NCBI GenBank assembly: GCA_965371805.1
Contig: CBDUZW010000006.1
Span: 1 to 64,000, forward strand
Direction of reading: 5' to 3'
DNA length: 64,000 nt
DNA from: JAOZTV01 sp965371805
GTDB taxonomy: Bacteria > Acidobacteriota > Aminicenantia > UBA2199
Numbering within the stretch: the first letter of the stretch is position 1; every line of letters starts with the position of its first letter. This document shows positions 17,761-25,596 of the stretch, one piece after another. The position numbers were made by a program, and so were the translations under genes. The notes under the pieces were generated by a model. It did no database searches. It worked only from the letters and a program-made list of their open reading frames with translations, and had not been told where the DNA came from.

Positions 17761-19199
17761 TTTTTACTGAATTCAGGTTTTTAATTTTTTTTATAGCCAT
17801 TTTTTTACTTTACTGGACACTTAAGAGTAATAAATCCAGGAAAATATGGTTGTTACTGGCCAGTTATTTTTTTTATGGTTCATGGGATGAACGTTTTCTC
17901 ATATTAATAATAATTTCAACCATAGCTGATTATATAGCAGGCGCACAGATACACCGGCACAAAAAACCTATATACAGACGTTATTGGCTCATTTGCAGTC
18001 TTGTAATCAACCTCGGACTTTTAGCTGTTTTTAAATACTTTAATTTTTTTTTAGAATCTATGACACAGTTTATACATTTTCTTGGATTCCAAGCAAATGT
18101 ATCCACTTTAAAAATCATATTACCTGTGGGAATTAGTTTCTATACTTTTCAGAGCTTAAGCTATTCATTAGATATTTATTTTAAACGTTTGAAGCCAAGT
18201 AAATCAATTCTTGATTTTTCTCTATTTGTCGCCTTTTTTCCTCAACTTGTAGCTGGTCCAATTGTTCGTGCAAAAGACTTTCTACCTCAATTAAATAGTT
18301 TAAGAATGTTTAAGGATATTAAAACTCGCAAGTATTTTTTAATGTTTTTAAATGGTTTTTTTAAAAAAGTTGTTGTAGCTGATAATATTGCATATTTTTC
18401 AGATCAATTATTTAAAAACCCTGATGAATTTACGACTTTCGCTACAATATTGGGAGTAATTTCATATTCAATTCAGATATATTGCGATTTTTCAGGATAT
18501 TCAGATATGGCTATTGCTACTGCCGGATTGTTAGGATATGAATTACCTATTAATTTCAATTTTCCATACCTCGCTTCCAACATTGGCTCTTTTTGGAAAA
18601 GATGGCATATATCCCTTTCTACATGGATTATGGACTATCTTTTTTTGCCAATAACATATTCTATTTCCCGAAGGATAAGTAGTCCAAAAATCATGTATAT
18701 CGCTGCCGATGTTTGGGCTTATGGTGTTGGTATTTTGCTTTCTATGCTTCTTTGTGGTTTATGGCATGGTTCTGCCTGGACTTTTGTTATTTGGGGTGGT
18801 CTACATGGAGTTGCCCTGCTAATTCATCGATTATGGTCCAGGAAGGTAAAAAAGAAAATATTTAAGAGAATTATGAATATTATTGGAATACCACTTACTT
18901 TCTACTTTGTTAGTGCTACCTGGATTATCTTTCGTAGTCCTGATTCTAATACTGCTTTTTCACTATTAAAATCATATCTGACTTTTGACAGTATTGGAAA
19001 CAAAAACTTTCCATTTTATCTTCTCTTGTTTATTATTATATTGCTTTTATCTCATTCTTTTACAAGCTTTTTTTCTCTTGAAAAAATAGTGAACAAAATG
19101 CCTGTTTATTTATTTTCTTTTTTAAGTGGAGTTCTTTTTTTCTTTATTAATTATTTTTCTCAATATACATACAAACCATTTATTTATTTTCAATTTTAA
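17757..19199 (+). CDS. MBOAT-family O-acyltransferase (AlgI/DltB-like)
   Basis: 480 aa with about 11 membrane segments. It starts at TTG 17757 (AAGGAG 8 bases upstream), overlapping the previous stop as TTGA. Family motifs: LPVGISFYTFQSLSY, FFPQLVAGPIVRA, YCDFSGYSDMAIA, FWKRWHISLSTWI and LLCGLWHGSAWTFVIWGGLHG, which includes the invariant catalytic His. The enzyme would move an acyl (often acetyl) group across the inner membrane to the SGNH-like partner. The target polysaccharide or glycolipid is unknown; no biosynthesis genes adjoin. Confidence 0.92.
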   Translation: MIFTEFRFLIFFIAIFLLYWTLKSNKSRKIWLLLASYFFYGSWDERFLILIIISTIADYIAGAQIHRHKKPIYRRYWLICSLVINLGLLAVFKYFNFFLESMTQFIHFLGFQANVSTLKIILPVGISFYTFQSLSYSLDIYFKRLKPSKSILDFSLFVAFFPQLVAGPIVRAKDFLPQLNSLRMFKDIKTRKYFLMFLNGFFKKVVVADNIAYFSDQLFKNPDEFTTFATILGVISYSIQIYCDFSGYSDMAIATAGLLGYELPINFNFPYLASNIGSFWKRWHISLSTWIMDYLFLPITYSISRRISSPKIMYIAADVWAYGVGILLSMLLCGLWHGSAWTFVIWGGLHGVALLIHRLWSRKVKKKIFKRIMNIIGIPLTFYFVSATWIIFRSPDSNTAFSLLKSYLTFDSIGNKNFPFYLLLFIIILLLSHSFTSFFSLEKIVNKMPVYLFSFLSGVLFFFINYFSQYTYKPFIYFQF

Positions 19200-19219
19200 A
19201 AATCTAGAAAAAAAGGTAA

Positions 19220-19309
19220 TTATTTATCACCGGGATATCCAAGAGATTTTAATATTTTCTCAAGTTTTTTATCTATTTTCATATCATTTTTGTTTTTTAT
19301 AAAATACAT
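19220..19309 (-). pseudogene. Short C-terminal-like remnant (29 codons)
   Basis: The frame on the minus strand ends KLEKILKSLGYPGDK. Tails of the form L-K-S-L-G-Y are common at the C-terminus of sulfatase-like enzymes, so this may be all that is left of one. It starts 38 bases after the stop of the remnant at 19348. No ribosome site. Low confidence. Confidence 0.3.
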
Positions 19310-19347
19310 TTTGTTGATCTGATTTAAATATAATTATACTATAAACT

Positions 19348-19547
19348 TTAGTTTTTTAAAAAAAAAGTGTCTTCCTGATAATAAGTAATATCAACATAAT
19401 CAATATTTATATTGGTATCTCTATTCTTACTTTGCTGATCAGTTGTTTTTAGCCTGAGCTCATTTTTTTTTGTTGAAGGTATATGGGTATAAATAGTAGA
19501 ACTTTTAAATAGACCTGATCCAGCTTTATCCCTTTTGCGAAAAATTA
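19348..19547 (-). pseudogene. C-terminal remnant of an unidentified protein
   Basis: A 66-codon open frame on the minus strand with no start codon and a TAA just upstream. The translation (for example STIYTHIPSTKKNELRLKTT, then NINIDYVDITYY) reads like a beta-sandwich C-terminus and not like random AT-rich sequence. With the 29-codon piece at 19220 it shows that the 421-base gap 19200-19620 is a decayed gene region, ending in the REP-like repeat before the RAYT gene. Confidence 0.4.
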
Positions 19548-19561
19548 TTTATAATTTTTTT

Positions 19562-19574
19562 AGTGCCAGGCAAG
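19562..19574 (+). repeat. REP-like repeat, copy 3, upstream of the RAYT gene
   Basis: agtgccaggcaag shares the core GTGCCAGGC with the copies at 3355 and 3516. Its position 47 bases before a REP-associated transposase gene fits the known arrangement of RAYT genes flanked by their own REP substrates. Confidence 0.55.
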
Positions 19575-19620
19575 AAGTTGAAAAAATTGTTTTTTTATAA
19601 CATACTTACTTTAGAGAGAG

Positions 19621-20655
19621 ATGAGAGGGGTAGACGTGGGGCGACCTTATAGATGGTTTACTGATGCTGAGCATAGTTCTTATCATGTTATTTCACGGAC
19701 AAGTCGAGGTGAGTTTTTGCTTGATAGTGAGGGTAAAGAGTATTTTATGCAATTGATGTTTAAGCTTTCTAAAGCTTTTTTTGTTGATATTACTTCCTTT
19801 GCAATTATGTCTAATCATTTTCATGTTTTATTGTCCAATAGAAGAGATGAGGCACAGAGTGCGACTAAAAAAGAACTTTTTGGTAGATATAAAGACGCTT
19901 TTGGTGATAATGCAGAGCCTCCAGAAGGTTCTTTTATAAAGAATTCTTTTGAAATAGATTATGATGATGATGGAGGTTTTGAAAGACTCAGAAAACGACT
20001 TGGTTCTGTATCCAGATTTGTTCAGGAACTCAAGCAGGGATTCTCCAAATGGTATAATCATAAATATAAATGCAAGGGGGCTTTCTGGGGAGACAGATTT
20101 AAGGGAATAGCAATAAGCAAGGGAGATGCAGAACTGATATGCAGTGCTTATATAGATTTGAATTCAGTCAGAGCCGGCATTGTTAAAAAGCCTGAAGATT
20201 ACAGGTGGAGCAGTATTGGATTAAGAATAAGAAATCCAAAAAAAATGAAGAAACTATTAAAGACTATAAATATAGTAAAAGAGGAAATAAAGACTTTTAA
20301 AGATAGGGCTACAGGCAGGTTTAAACAGGAAGTGTCCCGGACAAAAAAGGAAATAACTTTTCCGGTTTATAGAGAGTTTGTATATGAATCAGGTAAAGTA
20401 AAAAGGGAAGGTAGTGCAAAAATATTAGATCAGGCTTATAGAGAATCAAAATCATTATTCCAAAGACTTGGAATTGGGGATATACTTGTATATAGATATA
20501 GAAATATAACAGAGGGTATTGCATTTGGCTCAAAAAAATTTGTGTCGGAATTTCAGGAGAAATTTAAAAGAAAATATATAATCCCTCGAAAAGTAATAAT
20601 AAATGCAGATAAACAGGAAGTTTTCTATTCTACAAGAAAATTAAATCCAATATAA
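19621..20655 (+). CDS. REP-associated tyrosine transposase (RAYT, Y1 HUH superfamily)
   Basis: 344 aa. The N-terminal Y1_Tnp domain shows YHVISRTSRG, the HUH motif in MSNHFHVLL (about 62-70) and the catalytic Tyr in CSAYIDLNSVRAGIV (about 177), followed by EDYRWSS. These are RAYT signatures, distinct from classical IS200 TnpA. The C-terminal ~130 residues resemble the longer RAYT forms that add a DnaA-like/HTH extension. It starts at ATG 19621 after a GAGAG-type site. It is intact and could still act on the GTGCCAGGC repeats. Confidence 0.85.
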   Translation: MRGVDVGRPYRWFTDAEHSSYHVISRTSRGEFLLDSEGKEYFMQLMFKLSKAFFVDITSFAIMSNHFHVLLSNRRDEAQSATKKELFGRYKDAFGDNAEPPEGSFIKNSFEIDYDDDGGFERLRKRLGSVSRFVQELKQGFSKWYNHKYKCKGAFWGDRFKGIAISKGDAELICSAYIDLNSVRAGIVKKPEDYRWSSIGLRIRNPKKMKKLLKTINIVKEEIKTFKDRATGRFKQEVSRTKKEITFPVYREFVYESGKVKREGSAKILDQAYRESKSLFQRLGIGDILVYRYRNITEGIAFGSKKFVSEFQEKFKRKYIIPRKVIINADKQEVFYSTRKLNPI

Positions 20656-20832
20656 TTGGTTTTCCTTCTGCTTTAAGTTGATTCACAATTCCCTCAATTT
20701 CTTTTACCTCACTATTGATAACTGTAATTGTCAAGAATTTGGGGCTAAAATCTCAATTCTAATTTTAAATTTTAATTGAAGATTTTTAAAAAATAGTTTT
20801 TCAAATAGGGGGATTTGTAGTAAAATTGGGAT

Positions 20833-21852
20833 ATGAATATTAATAAATTTGATTTTGAACTGCCTGTTTACAGGATTGCAAGGTTCCCGGCTGATAAGAG
20901 AGGAAATTCAAAACTGATGGTGGTGGATCGGAAGACAGGGAAAATCTCCCACCATATATTTGAGGATATTGTTAATATACTTCCAGATGACAGTTTTCTT
21001 GTTGTAAACAGATCAAAGGTTGTTCCAGCCAAGCTTTTTGGAATGGTGAATGGTAAACCGGTTGAACTACTGATTATAAAAAATATTTCGGGGAATACGG
21101 TTGAAGTCTTTGGCCTCCCGGCAAAAAAATTAAAGATTGGCGTCAATATTTTTTTTGAAAATGATGTCAGGGCTGAGGTGATTGAAATTGGAGAGAAGGG
21201 GATACGGACATTGAAATTCAACTGTGACTATGAGAAAATTCTTTCTCTGGGTTATGCGCCGCTTCCGCCATACATAAAACGAAAATATGAAGAAGCAAGG
21301 GAGAACAGAGAGTACGATCTTCAGCGCTACCAGACCCTCTATTCAAATGAACCGGGCTCAATTGCAGCACCCACTGCCGGGCTGCACTTTTCTGAAACAA
21401 GTTTGTCCGAATTAAAAAAAAAGACAGAGATCATTGAGGTGGTACTTCATGTCGGGACAGCTACATTTCAGACAATTATGGTTGATGATATTGAGGATCA
21501 TAGGATGGGACGTGAGTATATTACTATCAAAAAAGAAAATGCAGCGAAAATATATGATTTAAAGCAGAATAAAAAGTTAACAGCTGTTGGAACAACTTCA
21601 GTCAGATCTCTTGAAACCTATGCCCAGCAGGAGAATAAAACAGAGAATTTTTCATCGGAAATGTTTATCTATCCCGGATATGAATTTAAAATGGTGGATC
21701 GCTTGATTACCAATTTTCATCTGCCGAAATCATCTCTCTTTATACTTGTCTCCGCCTTTGCCGGGGTTGAGCTGATGCAGGAAGCCTATAGAGTTGCCAT
21801 AGAAAAAAATTATCGATTCTTCTCCTATGGCGATGCAATGTTTATTTTATAG
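20833..21852 (+). CDS. queA: S-adenosylmethionine:tRNA ribosyltransferase-isomerase
   Basis: 339 aa, standard length. Motifs throughout: FDFELPVYRIARFPADKR, VVNRSKVVPAKLFG, PLPPYIKR, YQTLYSNEPGSIAAPTAGLHF, LHVGTATFQTI, VGTTSVRSLE and LITNFHLPKSSLFILVSAFAG. The enzyme adds the ribosyl part of AdoMet to preQ1 in tRNA to give epoxyqueuosine, late in queuosine synthesis. No other que gene and no recognisable preQ1 riboswitch is next to it. It converges with the following minus-strand genes, 25 bases apart. The 177 bases before it show nothing firm. Confidence 0.95.
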   Translation: MNINKFDFELPVYRIARFPADKRGNSKLMVVDRKTGKISHHIFEDIVNILPDDSFLVVNRSKVVPAKLFGMVNGKPVELLIIKNISGNTVEVFGLPAKKLKIGVNIFFENDVRAEVIEIGEKGIRTLKFNCDYEKILSLGYAPLPPYIKRKYEEARENREYDLQRYQTLYSNEPGSIAAPTAGLHFSETSLSELKKKTEIIEVVLHVGTATFQTIMVDDIEDHRMGREYITIKKENAAKIYDLKQNKKLTAVGTTSVRSLETYAQQENKTENFSSEMFIYPGYEFKMVDRLITNFHLPKSSLFILVSAFAGVELMQEAYRVAIEKNYRFFSYGDAMFIL

Positions 21853-21877
21853 GGATAAAGATAGTTCTATTTCGTTT

Positions 21878-22678
21878 TTATAGATACTTTTTTAAGTGCA
21901 TCTTTATTTGTCTTGTAAAGAACTTTAATATGCTGTCTCTTTTGCCGAAAAAAGTTATTTTTACATTTTCTGAGATTAATAATTTAGTAATGGATCCGGC
22001 TGGTTTATGGTTATCAAATTCTCCCTCAACCGAAAAACCAAAGGAACCCGGTTTATTTTCTTCCCCTGTTAAGGGAAGGGGGTCAGATCCGTTGATAATT
22101 TTATAGTTTCTGCTTTTTGCATATTGGTATAGTTTTGGCGTTCCCCAAAATGTGGGCCTTGCACTATTATCACCAATGAATAGATATGGTGACTGCTTTT
22201 TTGAAATAAGGTCGTGAACGACCTTTTCTCTTTTAAAGAGCCATTTTCCAAATCCCCAGGCAAGGACAGCCGGTTTTTTTTCATCTATTAATTGATCGAT
22301 GACTGTTTCTGCGGGTTTCCCATCTTCTATTGTTTGAGTCGTTCCGATGGATAAGATCTCAATATTCTCTTTTGTGACGATCTGTCTACCCTGAATAATA
22401 TAAAAAAGGTCGACATTATTTTTTTTTATTAATAGAGAGTTTTCTTCTTCTAAATTGTGAAATGTATAACCCTTGTCTTCATATATATTCGGGCTTGTTT
22501 TAAAAAGATTAAAAAAATCATTTTTTTTACCTTCTGAAAATATCAAAACGTTTTTACACTCTTTTTCATCTTTTTTCATTTTTAAGAAATTTTCTTCTGC
22601 TGATTTGAAAAATAATTCAGGAGAAAAATTTTCATAAAAATGGATATGTCCGTCTATATAGAGTTTTGTGTTTTTCAT
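21878..22678 (-). CDS. Hypothetical protein with a metal-hydrolase-like DGHIHFY start
   Basis: 266 aa from the ATG at 22678, whose A is shared with the stop of the epimerase gene (TAATG); an ATG 18 bases earlier is possible. The protein begins LYIDGHIHFY, like the first metal-binding H-x-H of amidohydrolase/PHP proteins, and later has LAWGFGKWLF, FIGDNSARPTFW and INGSDPLPLTGEE, which look like active-site loops. No complete known metal set is evident, so I do not assign a reaction. Translational coupling to the epimerase suggests one pathway, perhaps modification of a sugar or lipid. Confidence 0.6.
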   Translation of the reverse strand: MKNTKLYIDGHIHFYENFSPELFFKSAEENFLKMKKDEKECKNVLIFSEGKKNDFFNLFKTSPNIYEDKGYTFHNLEEENSLLIKKNNVDLFYIIQGRQIVTKENIEILSIGTTQTIEDGKPAETVIDQLIDEKKPAVLAWGFGKWLFKREKVVHDLISKKQSPYLFIGDNSARPTFWGTPKLYQYAKSRNYKIINGSDPLPLTGEENKPGSFGFSVEGEFDNHKPAGSITKLLISENVKITFFGKRDSILKFFTRQIKMHLKKYL

Positions 22679-23676
22679 TATTTTTTTTTTAACCATCCGT
22701 TTTCTTTATACCAGTTATAGGTGAGAGTTAAACCTTTTTCTAATGACATTTGGGGAGAATAACCCAACTCCTTTTTGGCTTTAGATATATCAAAAGCCCT
22801 GTCCTTTGTGAAAAAGTCTAATCTCCTTCTAAATAATGGAGGCTCAATACCAAATGGGCGGCAAAGTATTTCGCACATAAAAGCAGCAATGTATACAGGA
22901 AATAGAGGGATTTTGAGCTTTGATACTGGTTTGTCCATTATTTTCCCTAATAGCTTAACTAAATCTTCGAGAGGAAGATATTCGTTTCCACCCAGTGTAT
23001 AGATCTCGCCAGGTGTGGTATTGTTTTCACCTGCCAGAATTATTCCATTGCAAAGGTCTTCAACATAGGTAAGATGGTAAAGTGCCTTGCCCTTTCCGAT
23101 CATTTTGAAATTTCCATTATAGATATGTTTAAACAGTTTTAGGAATCTATCGTCTCCCGGACCGTATATTCCAACAGGCCTTACAATTACTCCATCTATT
23201 TTGTCCTCTTTAAAATAAGAGAGTGCCAGCTTTTCGCCTTCAAGTTTTGATATTTGATAATGGTCCCCCGGTTTATAGGGTGCATCTTCTTTCGCTGGAG
23301 GATCTGCGATTTCTCCTTGAACTCCTACAGTGCTACAATGAATGAATTTTTTCACTCCAGCCCTTAGGGATTCATCTAATAGTGATTTTGTTCCATCAAC
23401 ATTAACTTTAAAGAATAAGTTTTTTGAAACACCCTCCTGACGATAAAGAGCAGCAATATGGTAGACTGTGTCTATTTCTGAGAATTTCCCATTAATTGAC
23501 TCCGGATTTGAGAGATCTGCAATTATATAAGAGATTGATTCTCCAAATTTTTCTTTGAGTTTTGCAAGACTCTCTTCTCTTACAAGGGCTTTTACATTAT
23601 ATCCTTTTTTTATTAATATTTTACAGAGATGACCACCGGTGAATCCAGTAGCGCCTGTTACTAAAACGTTTTTCAC
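22678..23676 (-). CDS. NAD(P)-dependent epimerase/dehydratase (extended SDR)
   Basis: 332 aa starting at GTG 23676 with AGGAG about 8 bases upstream. The N-terminal Rossmann motif GATGFTGGHL binds NAD(P); the catalytic S/T...YxxxK set is seen in HCSTVGV and YQISKLEGEKL. PVGIYGPGD and LTYVEDLCNGI are typical of dihydroflavonol-reductase/hopanoid-associated (HpnA-like) sugar epimerases. The exact substrate cannot be read from sequence. It is coupled to the downstream unknown gene. Confidence 0.88.
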   Translation of the reverse strand: MKNVLVTGATGFTGGHLCKILIKKGYNVKALVREESLAKLKEKFGESISYIIADLSNPESINGKFSEIDTVYHIAALYRQEGVSKNLFFKVNVDGTKSLLDESLRAGVKKFIHCSTVGVQGEIADPPAKEDAPYKPGDHYQISKLEGEKLALSYFKEDKIDGVIVRPVGIYGPGDDRFLKLFKHIYNGNFKMIGKGKALYHLTYVEDLCNGIILAGENNTTPGEIYTLGGNEYLPLEDLVKLLGKIMDKPVSKLKIPLFPVYIAAFMCEILCRPFGIEPPLFRRRLDFFTKDRAFDISKAKKELGYSPQMSLEKGLTLTYNWYKENGWLKKK

Positions 23677-23717
23677 TTAAATTCTCCTAAATTTTATTAA
23701 GATTGATCTTTGTGTAA

Positions 23718-23764
23718 AAAAAAAGGCGATCACTATATCAGAACTTATAACGACCGCCTTTTTA
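23718..23764 (-). terminator. Rho-independent terminator of the ferredoxin gene
   Basis: On the minus strand aaaggcggtc and gatcgccttt form a 10-bp stem with one G-T pair around an 18-20-base loop, followed by a run of T. It lies 40 bases after the ferredoxin stop and separates it from the epimerase gene. Confidence 0.75.
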
Positions 23765-23805
23765 ATTCAGATTATTTGCTATAAATTTTCTATTGAATAT
23801 TTAAT

Positions 23806-23979
23806 TTACGCAGGTGGAATAATTGCATCTGTAGGACATACAGATACGCATTCGCCACAATCTGTACATTTTGCTGCATCAATAACATATATTTCGTCCC
23901 CTGCTGAAATTGCTTCTGTAGGACAAGTTGCTTCACATGCTCCGCAACTAATACATTCGTCGGTAATAGTGTGTGCCAT
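23806..23979 (-). CDS. 2x[4Fe-4S] ferredoxin
   Basis: 57 aa from the ATG at 23979, preceded by AGGAGG at ideal spacing; the longer open frame upstream is not used. Two complete cluster motifs are present: CISCGACEATCP and CTDCGECVSVCP, each C-x2-C-x2-C-x3-C-P, the pattern of clostridial-type ferredoxins. A soluble low-potential electron carrier for anaerobic redox enzymes. Single-gene unit with its own terminator. Confidence 0.95.
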   Translation of the reverse strand: MAHTITDECISCGACEATCPTEAISAGDEIYVIDAAKCTDCGECVSVCPTDAIIPPA

Positions 23980-24203
23980 AATTTGCCTCCTATTTAAATT
24001 ATTGCTCATTTTATTTTGTATTGCCATAATTGTCAATCAAAAACCGGGAATAATTAGATTTTTTTGGTAAAAAAAGGTTAAATTCAGCAAAAATGTGTCT
24101 CTTCAGGATTTGTCCTGATAAATTTAAACTTGACACTTAAATTGATTTTTATGGAACCATTTATTCGTTTTATCCGTTTTATCTATATTAAGAGAGGTTA
24201 TAA

Positions 24204-24392
24204 ATGACAAAATTTTTAATATGGTTGATTCTTCTTCTTCTATGCTGGCCACTTGCTGTTATTGCATTAATACTGTATCCGTTTATCTGGCTAATACTTT
24301 TGCCTTTTAGATTGTTGGGTATTGTGACAACAGGGGCATTTGAGCTGATCAAATCTATTTTTCTTCTTCCATCAAAAATATTAGGGGGATGA
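24204..24392 (+). CDS. Small hydrophobic membrane protein, 62 aa
   Basis: Starts at ATG 24204 after AGAGAGGT. Two membrane segments: LIWLILLLLCWPLAVIALIL and a second around WLILLPFRLLGIV, then a short tail with a possible amphipathic helix ending SKILGG. Composition and ribosome site make it a credible small gene; similar short proteins occur in many bacteria without known function. It stands alone between the ferredoxin and the regulator. Confidence 0.6.
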   Translation: MTKFLIWLILLLLCWPLAVIALILYPFIWLILLPFRLLGIVTTGAFELIKSIFLLPSKILGG

Positions 24393-24738
24393 CTATCTGA
24401 TCAAATTCCTGCTCTGAATCTATTAGTGATATGCATGATGTGATATTTTCTAAAATGAAAAATCCATTTGTATAAGTCAGGTATAAAAAATTAATTCACA
24501 AAAAAAAGAAACAGCAGGTTTTTCAGAGGAATTTTCAGTTGATAAAAATTATCAATTACTAAATGTTCATTATATATAATTATATTTAAAAAAGAGTATT
24601 TTTTTTATGTTCAACCATTCTATTCAATTAAATGAAGTGTTATTCTTTGGTCTCATTGCTTGCATGACAGGACGATGCCCGGATAAGTATTCCTAAGCCC
24701 TTCTCCTGCTTTTTTTAATGTTTTGGCTTTTGACATAT
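24393..24738. other. Gap with no firm gene
   Basis: This stretch holds one short open frame with ATG at 24607 and stop at 24694 (29 codons, ending LIACMTGRCPDKYS) that has no ribosome site; it may be a gene relic. I see no RNA structure or repeat otherwise. The regulatory sites of the gntR-type gene begin at 24739. Confidence 0.35.
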
Positions 24739-24757
24739 AGATTGGTAGCACCAATCT
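24739..24757 (+). promoter_or_regulatory. FadR/PdhR-type operator, distal copy
   Basis: AGATTGGTAGCACCAATCT is a perfect 8+3+8 palindrome. The core ATTGGTnnnACCAAT has the form bound by GntR proteins of the FadR/PdhR/LldR branch. It lies about 30 bases upstream of the predicted -35 of the gntR-type gene at 24857. Confidence 0.7.
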
Positions 24758-24784
24758 GTGTATAAGGCAACAAAAAAATAATTG

Positions 24785-24813
24785 TTGACGAAATTCAAAC
24801 ATAATACTATTAT
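24785..24813 (+). promoter_or_regulatory. Promoter of the GntR-family regulator gene
   Basis: TTGACG (24785-24790), a 17-base spacer, TATTAT (24808-24813). The transcript would start about 35 bases before the start codon at 24857. Confidence 0.6.
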
Positions 24814-24826
24814 TTGGTATTGCCAA
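24814..24826 (+). promoter_or_regulatory. FadR/PdhR-type operator, proximal copy
   Basis: TTGGTATTGCCAA matches the TTGGTnnnACCAA core of the distal operator with one mismatch. It directly follows the -10 box at the transcription start, so a bound regulator would block initiation. Two sites 60-75 bases apart allow DNA looping or cooperative binding. Confidence 0.6.
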
Positions 24827-24856
24827 AATGCAATATATTTGTTTTGGAGAAATGTG

Positions 24857-25570
24857 ATGAAAAAGGAAGAAATTATAAAGCTGTTAATTGATTATGTGAA
24901 ACAGCAGGAAATAAAGAAAGGAAAGAAACTTCCTTCTGAGAGGGAATTGTCGTCAATACTGAATACCAGCAGGGCATCAATTAGAGAGGCTGTCAGTATA
25001 CTTAAAGAGAGAAAAATCCTGACAGTAAAGATGGGAAGTGGGATATATTTAGCAAAAAGTATTGAAATGATCGAATCTTTAAGTAAGTTAAAAGACTTAG
25101 ATGAGTCAGCTAAAATAAAAAATCATTTTGAGGCATGTTTTGCATTTGTTCCCCTCATAATCGGCATAGCCGCTTCTCGAGCTGATAAAGAAAATATTGA
25201 AGAACTTCAAAAATGTATTGTGAAGATGAGCCGTGCAATTGTATTAAAAGAGATTGAAGTCTTAATTGAAGCTGATTGTGAATTTTATCAAATTCTGGCA
25301 GTAATAACTGAAAACTATAATTTTCTCAGTATTATAGAGCAATTATTACCTGCAAATAGAATTTTCTGGGAATATTTTTTAAAAAATGATATGTTTGATA
25401 ACAATGTGATATTTGCTGGATATATCGAAATTGTCAATGCTGTAAACCAAAAAGACAGCAAAAATGCGATAAAGAAAGCAACAAAAAATATAGAAAATTT
25501 CTGCAGGTTGTATTCTGAGATAAAGGGAACTGATTATTGTACAGAAATGCCGGATGTTTTTAAAAAATAG
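24857..25570 (+). CDS. GntR-family (FadR subfamily) transcription regulator
   Basis: 237 aa from the ATG at 24857 (GGAG 7 bases upstream), not the earlier in-frame start. The N-terminal winged HTH is clear: KKLPSERELSSILNTSRASI, then REAVSILKERKILTVKMGSG (residues about 22-68). The C-terminal domain is FCD-like and all-helical, but the usual D-x-x-F-H metal-ligand motif reads D-C-E-F-Y, so metal binding may be lost. Two matching operators precede it, implying autoregulation. It lies 26 bases before the dehydrogenase gene, which it probably controls. Confidence 0.88.
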   Translation: MKKEEIIKLLIDYVKQQEIKKGKKLPSERELSSILNTSRASIREAVSILKERKILTVKMGSGIYLAKSIEMIESLSKLKDLDESAKIKNHFEACFAFVPLIIGIAASRADKENIEELQKCIVKMSRAIVLKEIEVLIEADCEFYQILAVITENYNFLSIIEQLLPANRIFWEYFLKNDMFDNNVIFAGYIEIVNAVNQKDSKNAIKKATKNIENFCRLYSEIKGTDYCTEMPDVFKK

Positions 25571-25596
25571 AAAAATATAAATAAGGAGATATAAAT

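Noticed and set aside
20622..20736. Minus-strand open stretch reading KFLTITVINSEVKEIEGIV and onward
   Set aside because: Protein-like text, but no start and it runs into the RAYT 3' end; too little to call a gene.
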